Source: Mycobacteriales bacterium (lineage in GTDB: Bacteria > Actinomycetota > Actinomycetes > Mycobacteriales > SCTD01). From it: a DNA stretch of 64,000 bases. The notes under the pieces are model-generated. The model worked only from the letters and a program-made list of their open reading frames with translations, did not search any database and was not told where the DNA came from. The translations under genes and the position numbers were made by a program. The stretch lies in NCBI GenBank assembly GCA_030697205.1, contig JAUYQP010000015.1:1-64000 (forward strand). The letters run 5' to 3'. Below are positions 50,616 to 58,551 of the stretch, piece after piece (position 1 is the first letter of the stretch; each line of letters begins with the position of its first letter).

Positions 50616-51373
50616 CCGGCCGTCTGCCCGCCGTCGACGACCAGGCACTGGCCGGTGACGTAGGACGACGCGTCGCTCGCGAGGAAGACCGTCGGCCCCA
50701 CCATCTCCTCGACCTCGGCCCAGCGCTGCAGGCCTTGCCGCTCCACCCAGCTCGCGCCCGCGTCAGGCCCGCCCCACAGGTCGCGGTTGAGGTCGGTGCG
50801 GGTCCAGCCGGGGCACAGCGCGTTGACCCGCACCCCCGACGGCCCCCACTCGAACGACAGCGTCCGGGTGAGCGAGATGACCGCCGCCTTCGACGCGCCG
50901 TAGGCCGCCATCATCGGTGTGCCGCCGAGCCCCGCGACGGAGGCGACGTTGACGACCGAGCCCTTCCCCCGCGCGGTCATGTGGGCGCCCGCAGCCTGCG
51001 ACAGGTGGACGATCGAGTCGACGTTGAGCCGCATCGTCTTCTCCCAGCCGGAGAAGCGCAGGTCCGACACCGGCCCGAAGAACGACGAACCGCCCGCGTT
51101 GTTGACGAGCACGTCGAGCTGGCCCAGCCCCTCCACCGCGTCGGCGATGAGCCGACGACAGGCGTCGGCGTCGGTCACGTCGGCGGGCAGCACGACCGCG
51201 CGGCGGCCGAGCACGCCGATCTCCTTGGCGAGCGACTCGAGAAGGGCCTCGTCGCGGGCCGAGACGGCGACGTCGGCGCCCGCATGGGCCAGACCCAGGG
51301 CGAGCGCGCGCCCGATGCCGCGCGAGGCCCCGGTGACGAGCGCGGTGCGCCCGGTCAGGTCGAACGACGTCAT
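50612..51373 (-). CDS. SDR-family oxidoreductase
   Basis: The 253-aa classical SDR has TGASRGIGRALA near residue 14, VNNAGGSS, catalytic Ser in VNVASVAGLGG and YxxxK in AAYGASKAAV, and ends with the usual GQCLVVDGGQTAG. It resembles gluconate-5-dehydrogenase/3-oxoacyl reductase-like enzymes. ATG at 51373 has GAGGAG five bases upstream. A TAGGGT box at 51422-51427 gives a leader of about 45 nt. It forms an operon with the alpha/beta hydrolase downstream. Confidence 0.9.
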   Translation of the reverse strand: MTSFDLTGRTALVTGASRGIGRALALGLAHAGADVAVSARDEALLESLAKEIGVLGRRAVVLPADVTDADACRRLIADAVEGLGQLDVLVNNAGGSSFFGPVSDLRFSGWEKTMRLNVDSIVHLSQAAGAHMTARGKGSVVNVASVAGLGGTPMMAAYGASKAAVISLTRTLSFEWGPSGVRVNALCPGWTRTDLNRDLWGGPDAGASWVERQGLQRWAEVEEMVGPTVFLASDASSYVTGQCLVVDGGQTAG

Positions 51374-51421
51374 GCGGTCTCCTCGTAGCTGCGCGGCAGC
51401 GGGCGTTGTCCCACGCCCCGG

Positions 51422-51427
51422 ACCCTA
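51422..51427 (-). promoter_or_regulatory. Candidate -10 box for the SDR-hydrolase operon
   Basis: TAGGGT on the minus strand. Its first three bases are the TAG stop of the small zinc-ribbon-like gene, the same arrangement as at 46095 and 9505. Confidence 0.35.
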
Positions 51428-51712
51428 ACGGGGCCGGCGCCGGTCGCGCGCGGCCCAGCAGGGGGTGTGCCAGTGCCGACGCAGGTCGGGCTGCCCCTCC
51501 GGCCAGGCGACGACGTGCGGTGTGCGGGCAGCGACCTCGTGGTCGCAGCCCGGGCAGCGGTAGGTCTTGTCCGTCGCCGCACCCGAGAGCGACCGCACGA
51601 CCCAGCCGTCCTCGACCCGCTCGCCGGCGGGCAGGCCGACGACGGGGTCGCCGCTGCGCAGCTCCTGCATCGCCCGGCAGCGCTGCTGGGAGCGCCGCGA
51701 GCCGCGGGGCAC
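51425..51712 (-). CDS. Small zinc-ribbon-like protein
   Basis: The frame encodes up to 95 residues. GTG at 51712 shares a base with the TAG stop of the dehydrogenase gene; an internal ATG at about 51670 (MQELRSGDPVVG) is the alternative. The C-half shows TYRCPGCDHEVAARTPHVV followed by HWHTPCW, that is CxxC plus His/His/Cys, a plausible zinc site. The end is very basic (ARDRRRPR). Homologues appear as uncharacterised proteins in actinobacteria. It follows the tandem hydroxyacyl-CoA dehydrogenase, probably in one transcript. Confidence 0.65.
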   Translation of the reverse strand: MPRGSRRSQQRCRAMQELRSGDPVVGLPAGERVEDGWVVRSLSGAATDKTYRCPGCDHEVAARTPHVVAWPEGQPDLRRHWHTPCWAARDRRRPR

Positions 51713-53493
51713 TAGCTCTTGGCGTAGTCGCGGAAGCCGCGGCCAGTCTTGCGCCCGAGGTAGCCGGCCTTCACGAGGTGCTCGAGCATCGGCGCGGGCG
51801 CGTAGCCCGGCTCGCGGAACTCGCCGTAGAGGGTCTTCTGGATCGCCAGCGTCACGTCGAGTCCGACCACGTCCATCAGCGCGAACGGGCCCATCGGGTG
51901 GCCGCAGCCCTTGGTCATCGCGAAGTCGATGTCGTCGATGGTCGCGTAGTGCGCCTCGAGCATCTTCACCGCGTCGTTGAGGTAGGGGAACAGCAGCGCG
52001 TTGACGATGAAGCCGGCGCGGTCGCCGCAGAGCACCGGGTGCTTGCCGGTGGCGGCGCACACCTCGCGGATCGTCGCGACGACGTCGGGGGCGGTGGTCA
52101 CCGTCGGCACGATCTCGACGAGCTTCATGACGGTGGCGGGGTTGAACCAGTGCATGCCGACGACGTCCTGCGGACGGCTGGTCGCGGTCGCGCACTCGAT
52201 GACCGGCAGCGACGAGGTGGTGGTCGCGAGGATCGCGCCGGGCTTGAGGACGTCGTCGAGTGCGCCGAACAGCGCCTTCTTGATCGCGAGGTCCTCGACG
52301 ACGGCCTCGATGACGAGGTCGCAGTCGCGCAGGTCGTCGAGCTCGGTCGTGCCGGTGATGCGCCCGAGCGCCGCACCACGGGCGTCCTCGGACAGCTTGC
52401 CGCGCTGGACGGCCTTGTCGAGCGAGGACTCGATCTTCTTGCGGACGGCGGCGACCTTGTCCTCACCGCGGGCCCGGAAGACGACGTCGTAGCCGCTCTT
52501 CGCGCAGACCTCGACGATGCCGCTGGCCATCGTGCCGGTGCCGATCACGCCGATCGTGCGGACCTCGCGCGGCGCGGCACCGGTGGCCGCGCCACCGGGG
52601 GTCTCGGCGTCGGCGACGACGACGGGCGAGTCGGCGGCCTCGTAGGTGTAGAAGCCGCGCCCGCTCTTGCGGCCGAGCAGGCCGGCGGTGACGTACTGCT
52701 TGAGCAGCGGCGCGGGGGCGTGCAGGTGGTCGCGCGACTGCCGGTACATCGTCTCGAGGATCTCGTAGGCGCTGTCGAGGCCGATGAGGTCGAGCAGCGC
52801 GAGCGGGCCCATCGGGTGGCCGCAGCCGAACCGCATGGCGGCGTCGATGTCCTCGCGGGTCGCGTAGCGCGACTCATACATCCGGACGGCGTTGTTGAGG
52901 TAGCCGAACAGCAGCGCGTTGGCGATGAAGCCGGCGCGGTCGCCGGCGGTGACGCCGGTCTTGCCGGCGGCGGCCACGAGGGCCTCGACGTCCTCGACGA
53001 CGGAGGGGTCGGTGACGACGGTGCGGACGACCTCGACGAGCTCCATGACGGGAGCGGGGTTGAACCAGTGCAGCCCGACGACCTTGGAGGGCCGGTTGGT
53101 CGAGGTGGCGAGCTCGGTCACCGACAGCGCGGAGGTGTTGGTGGCGAGCACCGCGTCCTCGCCGAGCAGCTCGTCGAGCCGGGCGAAGAGCTCCTTCTTG
53201 AGGTCCATGTGCTCCGGGACCGCCTCGACGACGAGCTCGCAGTCCTTGAGCGCGGTCAGGTCGGTGCCCGTGCTGATCCGGCCGAGCAGCGCCTCGACGT
53301 CGGCCTCGGTGAGCTTGCCGCGCTTCACCGCCCGGGCCGTCGAGCTCTGCAGGTGACCCTGGGCGCGGATGACGCCGGCGTCGTCGTGCTCGACGCCCAC
53401 GACCTCGACGCCGGAGCGGGCCAGCACCTCGGCGATGCCCGCACCCATCGTGCCCAGACCGACGACCCCGACCTTGCGGAACTCACGCGCCAC
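51712..53493 (-). CDS. Tandem (double) 3-hydroxyacyl-CoA dehydrogenase
   Basis: The 593-aa protein contains two full 3-hydroxyacyl-CoA dehydrogenase units in series. Each has its own NAD loop (VGLGTMGAGIAE near residue 10; VIGTGTMASGIVE near residue 318), catalytic-His segment (VGLHWFNPAPVMELVEVV; VGMHWFNPATVMKLVEIV) and C-terminal dimer domain (GCGHPMGPLALLDLIGLD; GCGHPMGPFALMDVVGLD), each closing with GRKSGRGF or GRKTGRGF. It oxidises 3-hydroxyacyl-CoA in beta-oxidation or acts on 3-hydroxybutyryl-CoA. GTG at 53493 has GGGAG five bases upstream. The architecture is an internal duplication and is divergent from the GAF-ANTAR gene. Confidence 0.93.
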   Translation of the reverse strand: MAREFRKVGVVGLGTMGAGIAEVLARSGVEVVGVEHDDAGVIRAQGHLQSSTARAVKRGKLTEADVEALLGRISTGTDLTALKDCELVVEAVPEHMDLKKELFARLDELLGEDAVLATNTSALSVTELATSTNRPSKVVGLHWFNPAPVMELVEVVRTVVTDPSVVEDVEALVAAAGKTGVTAGDRAGFIANALLFGYLNNAVRMYESRYATREDIDAAMRFGCGHPMGPLALLDLIGLDSAYEILETMYRQSRDHLHAPAPLLKQYVTAGLLGRKSGRGFYTYEAADSPVVVADAETPGGAATGAAPREVRTIGVIGTGTMASGIVEVCAKSGYDVVFRARGEDKVAAVRKKIESSLDKAVQRGKLSEDARGAALGRITGTTELDDLRDCDLVIEAVVEDLAIKKALFGALDDVLKPGAILATTTSSLPVIECATATSRPQDVVGMHWFNPATVMKLVEIVPTVTTAPDVVATIREVCAATGKHPVLCGDRAGFIVNALLFPYLNDAVKMLEAHYATIDDIDFAMTKGCGHPMGPFALMDVVGLDVTLAIQKTLYGEFREPGYAPAPMLEHLVKAGYLGRKTGRGFRDYAKS

Positions 53494-53526
53494 GACTGCT
53501 CCCTGCTCCAGAGTGTTACCGCCCAG

Positions 53527-53532
53527 TATCCT
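53527..53532 (+). promoter_or_regulatory. Candidate -10 box for the GAF-ANTAR gene
   Basis: TATCCT ends 6 nt before the GTG at 53539, with no RBS. It supports the upstream start over the GTG at 53569. Confidence 0.5.
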
Positions 53533-53538
53533 CACGCC

Positions 53539-54336
53539 GTGAGAGTCGACCCGACGGGGGGTGACACGGTGACGACGACCGACCGGAGCCCCAGCGACGC
53601 CACCAGCGAGCTCGTGGACGCCCTGAGGGAGCGCACCGAGGAGCAGCCCGAGGAGCTGGCGGCCGCGCTGGTCGAGCTCTCCGAGATGCTGCTGGACAGC
53701 GAGCCGCTCCACGCCACGCTGCAGCGGGTCGCGGAGCTCGCCGTGACCGCCGTGCCCGGGTGCACAGCCGCGGGCGTGACGCTGATCCGGGGGACCCAAC
53801 CGGTCACCGCCGCGGCGACCGACGAGCTCACCCTCACCGTCGACGCCCGGCAGTACGCCGCCGACGAGGGCCCGTGCCTCGATGCCGCTCGCCACCGGCG
53901 CGTCAACCGCGTCGACCTCGAGGAGGCCGACCAGCGCTGGCCGGACTTCGCAGCCAGCGCCCGTGAGGTCGGCATCCGCTCCTACCTCGCGGCCCCGCTC
54001 GTCGTCCGCGACACCTCGATCGGCTCCCTCAACCTCTACAGCTCGTCGCACGACGGCTTCGACGCCCTCGACGACGCGCTGGTCTCGCTGTTCTGCGCCC
54101 AGGCCTCCATCGCGCTGGCCAATGCCCAGCTTTACGACCGCACCGCCAGCCTCGCCGAGCAGCTGCGCACGGCGATGGCCAGCCGAGCCCTCATCGAGCA
54201 GGCCAAGGGAGTCCTCATGGCCCAGCACCGGGTCGACGCCGACGCCGCCTTCGCCCTGCTGCGGGACCGGTCGCAGCACGCCAACCGCAAGCTGCGCGAC
54301 GTGGCGCAGCAGGTCGTCGACGACGTGATGATCTAA
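53539..54336 (+). CDS. GAF-ANTAR transcription antitermination regulator
   Basis: The 265-aa protein has a helical head (ELAAALVELSEMLLDSEPLHATLQRVAEL), a GAF domain (VPGCTAAGVTLI, GPCLDAARHRRVNRV, YLAAPLVVRDTSIGSLNLYSSSHDGF) and a C-terminal ANTAR domain (LIEQAKGVLMAQHRVDADAAFALLRDRSQ) that binds paired RNA hairpins to prevent termination. Its ligand and targets are unknown. GTG at 53539 is chosen because TATCCT stands 6 nt upstream; GTG at 53569 is the alternative. A STAS-domain gene follows 48 nt later. Confidence 0.9.
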   Translation: MRVDPTGGDTVTTTDRSPSDATSELVDALRERTEEQPEELAAALVELSEMLLDSEPLHATLQRVAELAVTAVPGCTAAGVTLIRGTQPVTAAATDELTLTVDARQYAADEGPCLDAARHRRVNRVDLEEADQRWPDFAASAREVGIRSYLAAPLVVRDTSIGSLNLYSSSHDGFDALDDALVSLFCAQASIALANAQLYDRTASLAEQLRTAMASRALIEQAKGVLMAQHRVDADAAFALLRDRSQHANRKLRDVAQQVVDDVMI

Positions 54337-54384
54337 AGTCCTCTCCGGAGGGTTGAGACCACAGCCGACCGCAGGAGACCGCCG

Positions 54385-54720
54385 TTGGGGCAGGTCCCGG
54401 GGAGGCTGTCCGTGGACGGTGTGCTGGAGGTCGTGCTGACGACCTCGGGCCGCACGGCGTTCCTGCGGCTCAGCGGTGAGCTCGACCTTGCGACGGCACC
54501 GGGACTTCACCGGCGACTCGCGACGCTGCCGGACACGGTCGAGACCGTCGACGTCCAGGCCGCCGAGCTCACCTTCCTCGACCTCGCCGGCCTCGACGTG
54601 CTGCTCGACCTCGCAACCAGGCTGCGCACCGACGGGGGTGCTCTCGTCGTACGCGCTCCGAGCCCTCCCGTGCGACGCCTGCTGGGGCTGCTGGCCGACC
54701 CGCTGCCGGTCAAGGGCTAG
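54385..54720 (+). CDS. STAS-domain anti-anti-sigma-like protein
   Basis: The 111-aa protein has the STAS fold (AFLRLSGELDLATAPGLHRRLATL; VDVQAAELTFLDLAGLDVLLDLATRL). In SpoIIAA-type antagonists the conserved motif is D-S-S/A-G-L with the phosphorylated serine; here the sequence is FLDLAGL, with leucine at the phosphosite. Switching by an anti-sigma kinase in the usual way is therefore not expected. TTG at 54385 has AGGAG seven bases upstream. It follows the GAF-ANTAR gene and may act with it in stress signalling. Confidence 0.82.
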   Translation: MGQVPGRLSVDGVLEVVLTTSGRTAFLRLSGELDLATAPGLHRRLATLPDTVETVDVQAAELTFLDLAGLDVLLDLATRLRTDGGALVVRAPSPPVRRLLGLLADPLPVKG

Positions 54721-54733
54721 CGACCCGGCGGAC

Positions 54734-56086
54734 TCACGAGGCCTGGCTGACCGAGCTCATGTTGAAGTCCGGCACTCGCAGCGCGGGCATCCGGGTCCAG
54801 GTGAAGTAGTCGCTCCACTCGCGCGGCAGCGTCGAGCCCGACACTCCGACCTCCACGACCCGACCGAGCAGCCCGATCGGCGACTCGTTCCAGCGGAAGT
54901 TGCTGCAGGTGCCGACAACCTCGCCGTCCTCGACGACGTAGACCCCGTCGCGGGTGAGGCCGGTGAGCAGCAGGGTCTCCGGGTCGACGACCCGGATGTA
55001 CCACAGGCAGGTGAGCAGCAGGCCGCGCTGCGTGCTCGCCACCATGTCGTCGAGGGTCGCGCTGCCGCCACCGTCGACGACGAGGTTGTCGACGTAGGGC
55101 GTCATCGGGACGCCCCGCTGCTCTGCGGTGGAGCGGGTCTCGACGAGCGCGTCGAGCCGACCGTCGGAGACCCAGGACGTCGCGGGCAGGTCGAGGCCGT
55201 TGTCGAACACGCTGCCCATCGCGCTCGACCCGTGCGCCACCGCCCAGGGGCGGACGCCGAGGGCGGGATCGCGCGGGTCCGAGCGGACCGAGAAGCCCTG
55301 CGGCGCAAGGACTTCTCCGACCCGGGTGCCCCCGGGCCTGGAGTAGACGGTGCGACCCTCGGCGGCATCACGGCCGCTCGCCGTCCAGTGCGCGTAGACC
55401 AGCAGGTCGGCGACCGCGCTCGGCGGCAGCAGCACCTCGTGACGGCCTGCGGGCACGTCGACCCAGCGCTCGGTCCAGCCCAGCCGCCGCCGGAGCTCAC
55501 CGTCGTGGGCTGCCACGGAGACGTCGCTCCAGTCGCGGGTGTGCTGACCGACCCAGGAGGAGCCACCGCGGCGGTCGTTCTTGGCGGTGAGCTCGACGTA
55601 GCCGCGCGGCTGCACGTGCCGACGACGCAACCCGGTCGACGAGCCGAGCCAGGTGGTGGTGACGTCATGCGTGGCGTAGCCGTAGTGGCGGATGCCGTCG
55701 GAGTCGCCGGCGGCGAAGGCCTCACCGAGCCCGCGCGCCAGGCCCTCGAAGACCGCGACAGTGGTGACCGCGGCGGGGTCGCTGAAGCCCGCGTCCGCGT
55801 CGCCAGTCACGAGGGGGCCAGCGTCCTGCGCGGGCCCCGCCTCGCGGGCCGCGGCCTCGCTGGCCCGCACCAGCCCTTCGAGGTCGTCGAGCACGGATGC
55901 CGACCGGGTGCCGACCTGGTCGCCGACGACGCTGATGACCGTCACCGAGCGCTCGTTGCGGGAGCCGTTGGTGGTCAGCGTCGAACCGGCCCAGCGCAGG
56001 TCGACGGTGCTCGACTCCTCGACGAGCACGACGCACCCGTCGGCCCTGGACAGCGCGAGCGCCCGCTCGACGACGTCGGCGCTCAT
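54734..56086 (-). CDS. TldE/PmbA-type metalloprotease subunit
   Basis: The 450-aa protein is the non-catalytic partner of TldD. It shows the TldD/PmbA N-domain (GCVVLVEESSTVDLRWAGSTLTTNGS) and the C-domain segments AHGSSAMGSVFDNGLDLPAT, TRDGVYVVEDGEVVGTCSNFRWNESPIG and an ending FNMSSVSQAS. No HExxxH motif is present, as expected for TldE. The complex degrades unfolded or leader peptides. ATG at 56086 forms ATGA with the tldD stop. The substrate here is unknown; no RiPP cluster is adjacent. Confidence 0.92.
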   Translation of the reverse strand: MSADVVERALALSRADGCVVLVEESSTVDLRWAGSTLTTNGSRNERSVTVISVVGDQVGTRSASVLDDLEGLVRASEAAAREAGPAQDAGPLVTGDADAGFSDPAAVTTVAVFEGLARGLGEAFAAGDSDGIRHYGYATHDVTTTWLGSSTGLRRRHVQPRGYVELTAKNDRRGGSSWVGQHTRDWSDVSVAAHDGELRRRLGWTERWVDVPAGRHEVLLPPSAVADLLVYAHWTASGRDAAEGRTVYSRPGGTRVGEVLAPQGFSVRSDPRDPALGVRPWAVAHGSSAMGSVFDNGLDLPATSWVSDGRLDALVETRSTAEQRGVPMTPYVDNLVVDGGGSATLDDMVASTQRGLLLTCLWYIRVVDPETLLLTGLTRDGVYVVEDGEVVGTCSNFRWNESPIGLLGRVVEVGVSGSTLPREWSDYFTWTRMPALRVPDFNMSSVSQAS

Positions 56087-57597
56087 CGCCCGGCCTCCCT
56101 GACGGTGTTGAGGATGGTGACCCCGCGAAACACCGCGGCCGGGCAGCCGTGGCTGACGGCCGCGGTCTGCGAGGGCTGCGCCTTGCCGCAGTTGAAGGCG
56201 CCGCCGAGGACGTAGGTCTGCGGCCCGCCGATCGCCTCCATGGAGCCCCAGAACTCCGTCGTGACGGCTTGGTAGGCCACGTCGCGCAGCTGCCCCACGA
56301 TCCGGCCGGACCTGATCTCGTAGAACCGCTGCCCGGTGAACTGGAAGTTGTAGCGCTGCATGTCGATCGACCAGCTCTTGTCGCCGACGACGTAGATGCC
56401 GCGCTCGACGCCCGCGATCAGCTCCTCGGTGCTCGGCCCACCCGCGAGCGGCTGCAGGGAGACGTTGGGCATCCGCTGCACCGGCACCCGGTGCGGCCCG
56501 TCGGCGTACGCGCAGCCGTTGCTTCGTCCGAACCCGTTCTGCTTCGCCATCCTGCGGTCGAGCTGGTATCCGACCAGGGTGCCGTCACGCACGATGTCCC
56601 ACTGCTGCGCGGCGACGCCCTCGTCGTCCCAGCCGACGGTCGACAGGCCGTGCGGGGTGTGGCGGTCGCCGGTGACGTGCATCAGGTCGGTGCCGTAGCG
56701 CAGCGTCCCGAGCTGGTCGAGGGTGGCGAAGCTCGTGCCGGCGTAGGCCGCCTCGTAGCCCAGCGCGCGGTCGAGCTCCGTCGCGTGGCCGATCGACTCG
56801 TGGATGGTGAGCCACAGGTTGCTCGGGTCGATGACGAGGTCGTAGCGGCCCGGCTCGACGCTGCTCGCCTTCGCCTTCTGCACCAGGTCGTCGGGCATCT
56901 GCGCGAGTTCGGACGCCCAGTCGTAGGCGCCGTCGGTGAGGTACTCCCAGCCGCGGCCCACCGGGGCGGCGAGCGTCCGCATGGTCTCGAAGCCACCCCC
57001 GGGGTCGACCCGGGTGCCGGTGACCTGAGGCTGCAGGCGCACCCGCTGCTGCGTCGTGCGGGTGCCCGCCGAGTCGGCGTAGAAGACGTTCTCCATCGCC
57101 TGCTGGAGGCTGACGTCGACGTGGTCGACCTCGTCGCTGGCCAGCAGCCGCTGCGACCACTGCTCGAACAGCGCGACCTTGTCGGCGGGTGGCACGGCGA
57201 AGGGATCGACGGAGTACGCCGACACCCACTCGCCGACATGGACCGGCTCGTCGGCGAGCTTGACCGGCTCGCGGTTGAGCGGGCGGGCGACCCGGGCGAC
57301 GTCGACGGCCGTGCGGGCGAGGCGGACCGCCTCGTCAGGTGTCACGTCCGGCGAGGAGGCGAAGCCCCAGGTGCCGTCGTGCACGACACGCACGGCGAGC
57401 CCGAGGGTGACGTCGTCACCGAGGCGTTCGAGGCGGCCGTCGCGCAGGCTGAGGTCCTGGCCGCGCAGCCGGTGGACGCGGACATCGGCGTGGGTGGCAC
57501 CGGCATCGCGGGCCGCCTGCAGGGCGGCGTCGGCAGCCTGCTGCAGGGGCAGGGCGGTGAAGGTCGGGTCGACCGTCCGGTCGGTGGGCGCTGTCAC
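56083..57597 (-). CDS. tldD: TldD-type zinc metalloprotease
   Basis: The 504-aa catalytic subunit has the HExxxH zinc motif TIHESIGHATELD with H266, E267 and H271. Other family segments are RALGYEAAYAGTSFAT, GCAYADGPHRVPVQRMPNVSL and the C-terminal VAYQAVTTEFWGSMEAIGG and FNCGKAQPSQTAAVSHGCPAAVFRGV. Length is normal. GTG at 57597 has no RBS but a TAGGGT box 6 nt upstream, so it is probably leaderless. It is the first gene of the tldD-tldE operon. Confidence 0.94.
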   Translation of the reverse strand: MTAPTDRTVDPTFTALPLQQAADAALQAARDAGATHADVRVHRLRGQDLSLRDGRLERLGDDVTLGLAVRVVHDGTWGFASSPDVTPDEAVRLARTAVDVARVARPLNREPVKLADEPVHVGEWVSAYSVDPFAVPPADKVALFEQWSQRLLASDEVDHVDVSLQQAMENVFYADSAGTRTTQQRVRLQPQVTGTRVDPGGGFETMRTLAAPVGRGWEYLTDGAYDWASELAQMPDDLVQKAKASSVEPGRYDLVIDPSNLWLTIHESIGHATELDRALGYEAAYAGTSFATLDQLGTLRYGTDLMHVTGDRHTPHGLSTVGWDDEGVAAQQWDIVRDGTLVGYQLDRRMAKQNGFGRSNGCAYADGPHRVPVQRMPNVSLQPLAGGPSTEELIAGVERGIYVVGDKSWSIDMQRYNFQFTGQRFYEIRSGRIVGQLRDVAYQAVTTEFWGSMEAIGGPQTYVLGGAFNCGKAQPSQTAAVSHGCPAAVFRGVTILNTVREAGR

Positions 57598-57603
57598 CCG
57601 CCG

Positions 57604-57609
57604 ACCCTA
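57604..57609 (-). promoter_or_regulatory. Candidate -10 box for leaderless tldD
   Basis: TAGGGT on the minus strand, 6 nt before the GTG at 57597. No Shine-Dalgarno sequence or clear -35. Confidence 0.5.
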
Positions 57610-57652
57610 GGACCTCGCGCCGCCTCGCGCGGGTCGGGCAGCTCGCGCAGCC

Positions 57653-58309
57653 TCAGAACAGCGTGGGCGTGAGCGACTCCAGGCCGCGCAGGTGGTCGTA
57701 GTCGACCTGCACGCAGGCGATGCCGCGGTCGGCGGCGAGCACCTTCGCCTGCGGCTTGAACGACTGCGCAGCGAGGACGCCGCGCACCCCGTCGCCGAGC
57801 ACGGTCGACACCCGCTGCAGGTAGCGGGTGAGCTGCTCGACGCTGTCGATCTCGGCGTGCCGCTTCACCTCGACCAGCACGTGGGCACCCGCCGCGTCGC
57901 GGCACAGCAGGTCGACCGGGCCGATGTCGGTGAAGTACTCCCGCTGCACCAGCGTGAAGCCGTCACCGAGGACGTGGCACTGGTCGGCGAGCAGGGCCTG
58001 CAGCTGCTTCTCGACCCCGTCCTTCTGCAGGCCCGGGTCGGTGCCGAGCTCGTGCGCGGTGTCGTGCTGGACGTCCTCGACGGTGATGACGAGCTGCTCG
58101 CCGCCCTTGTTGGTGACCGTCCAGACACCGTCGACCTCGGCGGTCGCGCAGGGTGGGGTCATCCACATCAGCGGCTTGTAGCCCCCGGTGTCGGAGTGCA
58201 CGAGGACCGAGCCGTCCGCCTTCACCATGAGCAGCCGGGTGGCCAGCGGCAGGTGGGCGGTGAGGCGGCCGACGTAGTCGACCGAGCAGGTCGCGAGGAC
58301 GAGGCGCAC
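57653..58309 (-). CDS. nucS: Mismatch-specific endonuclease NucS
   Basis: The 218-aa nuclease provides mismatch repair in actinobacteria that lack MutS/MutL. The N-domain begins [20 protein letters not shown]. The C-terminal RecB-like nuclease has D133 (GPVDLLC), E147 and K149 (VEVKRH) and the QLTRYLQ helix. It ends in TPTLF, matching the usual C-terminal tail that contacts the beta clamp. GTG at 58309 has a TAGCCT box 6 nt upstream and no RBS. A diverged copy of part of this gene (residues about 31-50) lies upstream at 58410-58468. Confidence 0.95.
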   Translation of the reverse strand: MRLVLATCSVDYVGRLTAHLPLATRLLMVKADGSVLVHSDTGGYKPLMWMTPPCATAEVDGVWTVTNKGGEQLVITVEDVQHDTAHELGTDPGLQKDGVEKQLQALLADQCHVLGDGFTLVQREYFTDIGPVDLLCRDAAGAHVLVEVKRHAEIDSVEQLTRYLQRVSTVLGDGVRGVLAAQSFKPQAKVLAADRGIACVQVDYDHLRGLESLTPTLF

Positions 58310-58315
58310 GCGTCG

Positions 58316-58321
58316 AGGCTA
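58316..58321 (-). promoter_or_regulatory. Candidate -10 box for leaderless nucS
   Basis: TAGCCT on the minus strand, 6 nt before the GTG at 58309, with no RBS. Confidence 0.48.
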
Positions 58322-58409
58322 GCCGCGGGCGGCAGCGGCTGGCGCGAGAGCCCGTCCGCGCTCCATCTCGTCGGTGTGCGCGCCGTGAAGGCGCTCGGCG
58401 AGGCGCGGC

Positions 58410-58468
58410 TCATCCACATCAGCGGCGTGTAGCCGCCTGCCTCCGAGTGCACCAGGACCGAGCCGTCC
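58410..58468 (-). pseudogene. Diverged duplicate of an internal nucS segment
   Basis: Bases 58410-58468 align without gaps to nucS at 58159-58217, in the same orientation, with 52 of 59 positions identical by my count. The duplicate reads [19 protein letters not shown] against [19 protein letters not shown] in NucS. No other nucS sequence can be recognised on either side. The gap 58310-58551 otherwise holds the nucS promoter and nothing I can identify. Confidence 0.75.
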
Positions 58469-58551
58469 ACAGCTCGCACAACGGCGCCCCAACGGCACGC
58501 CGGTCCCAACGGGTCATGTGCTCGGCGTTTCCGGCCGTCGATGTCGTGTCC

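Noticed and set aside
54734-57597. TldD/TldE as part of a peptide-antibiotic maturation cluster
   Set aside because: No precursor peptide or other RiPP enzyme is adjacent; the pair is a common housekeeping protease.
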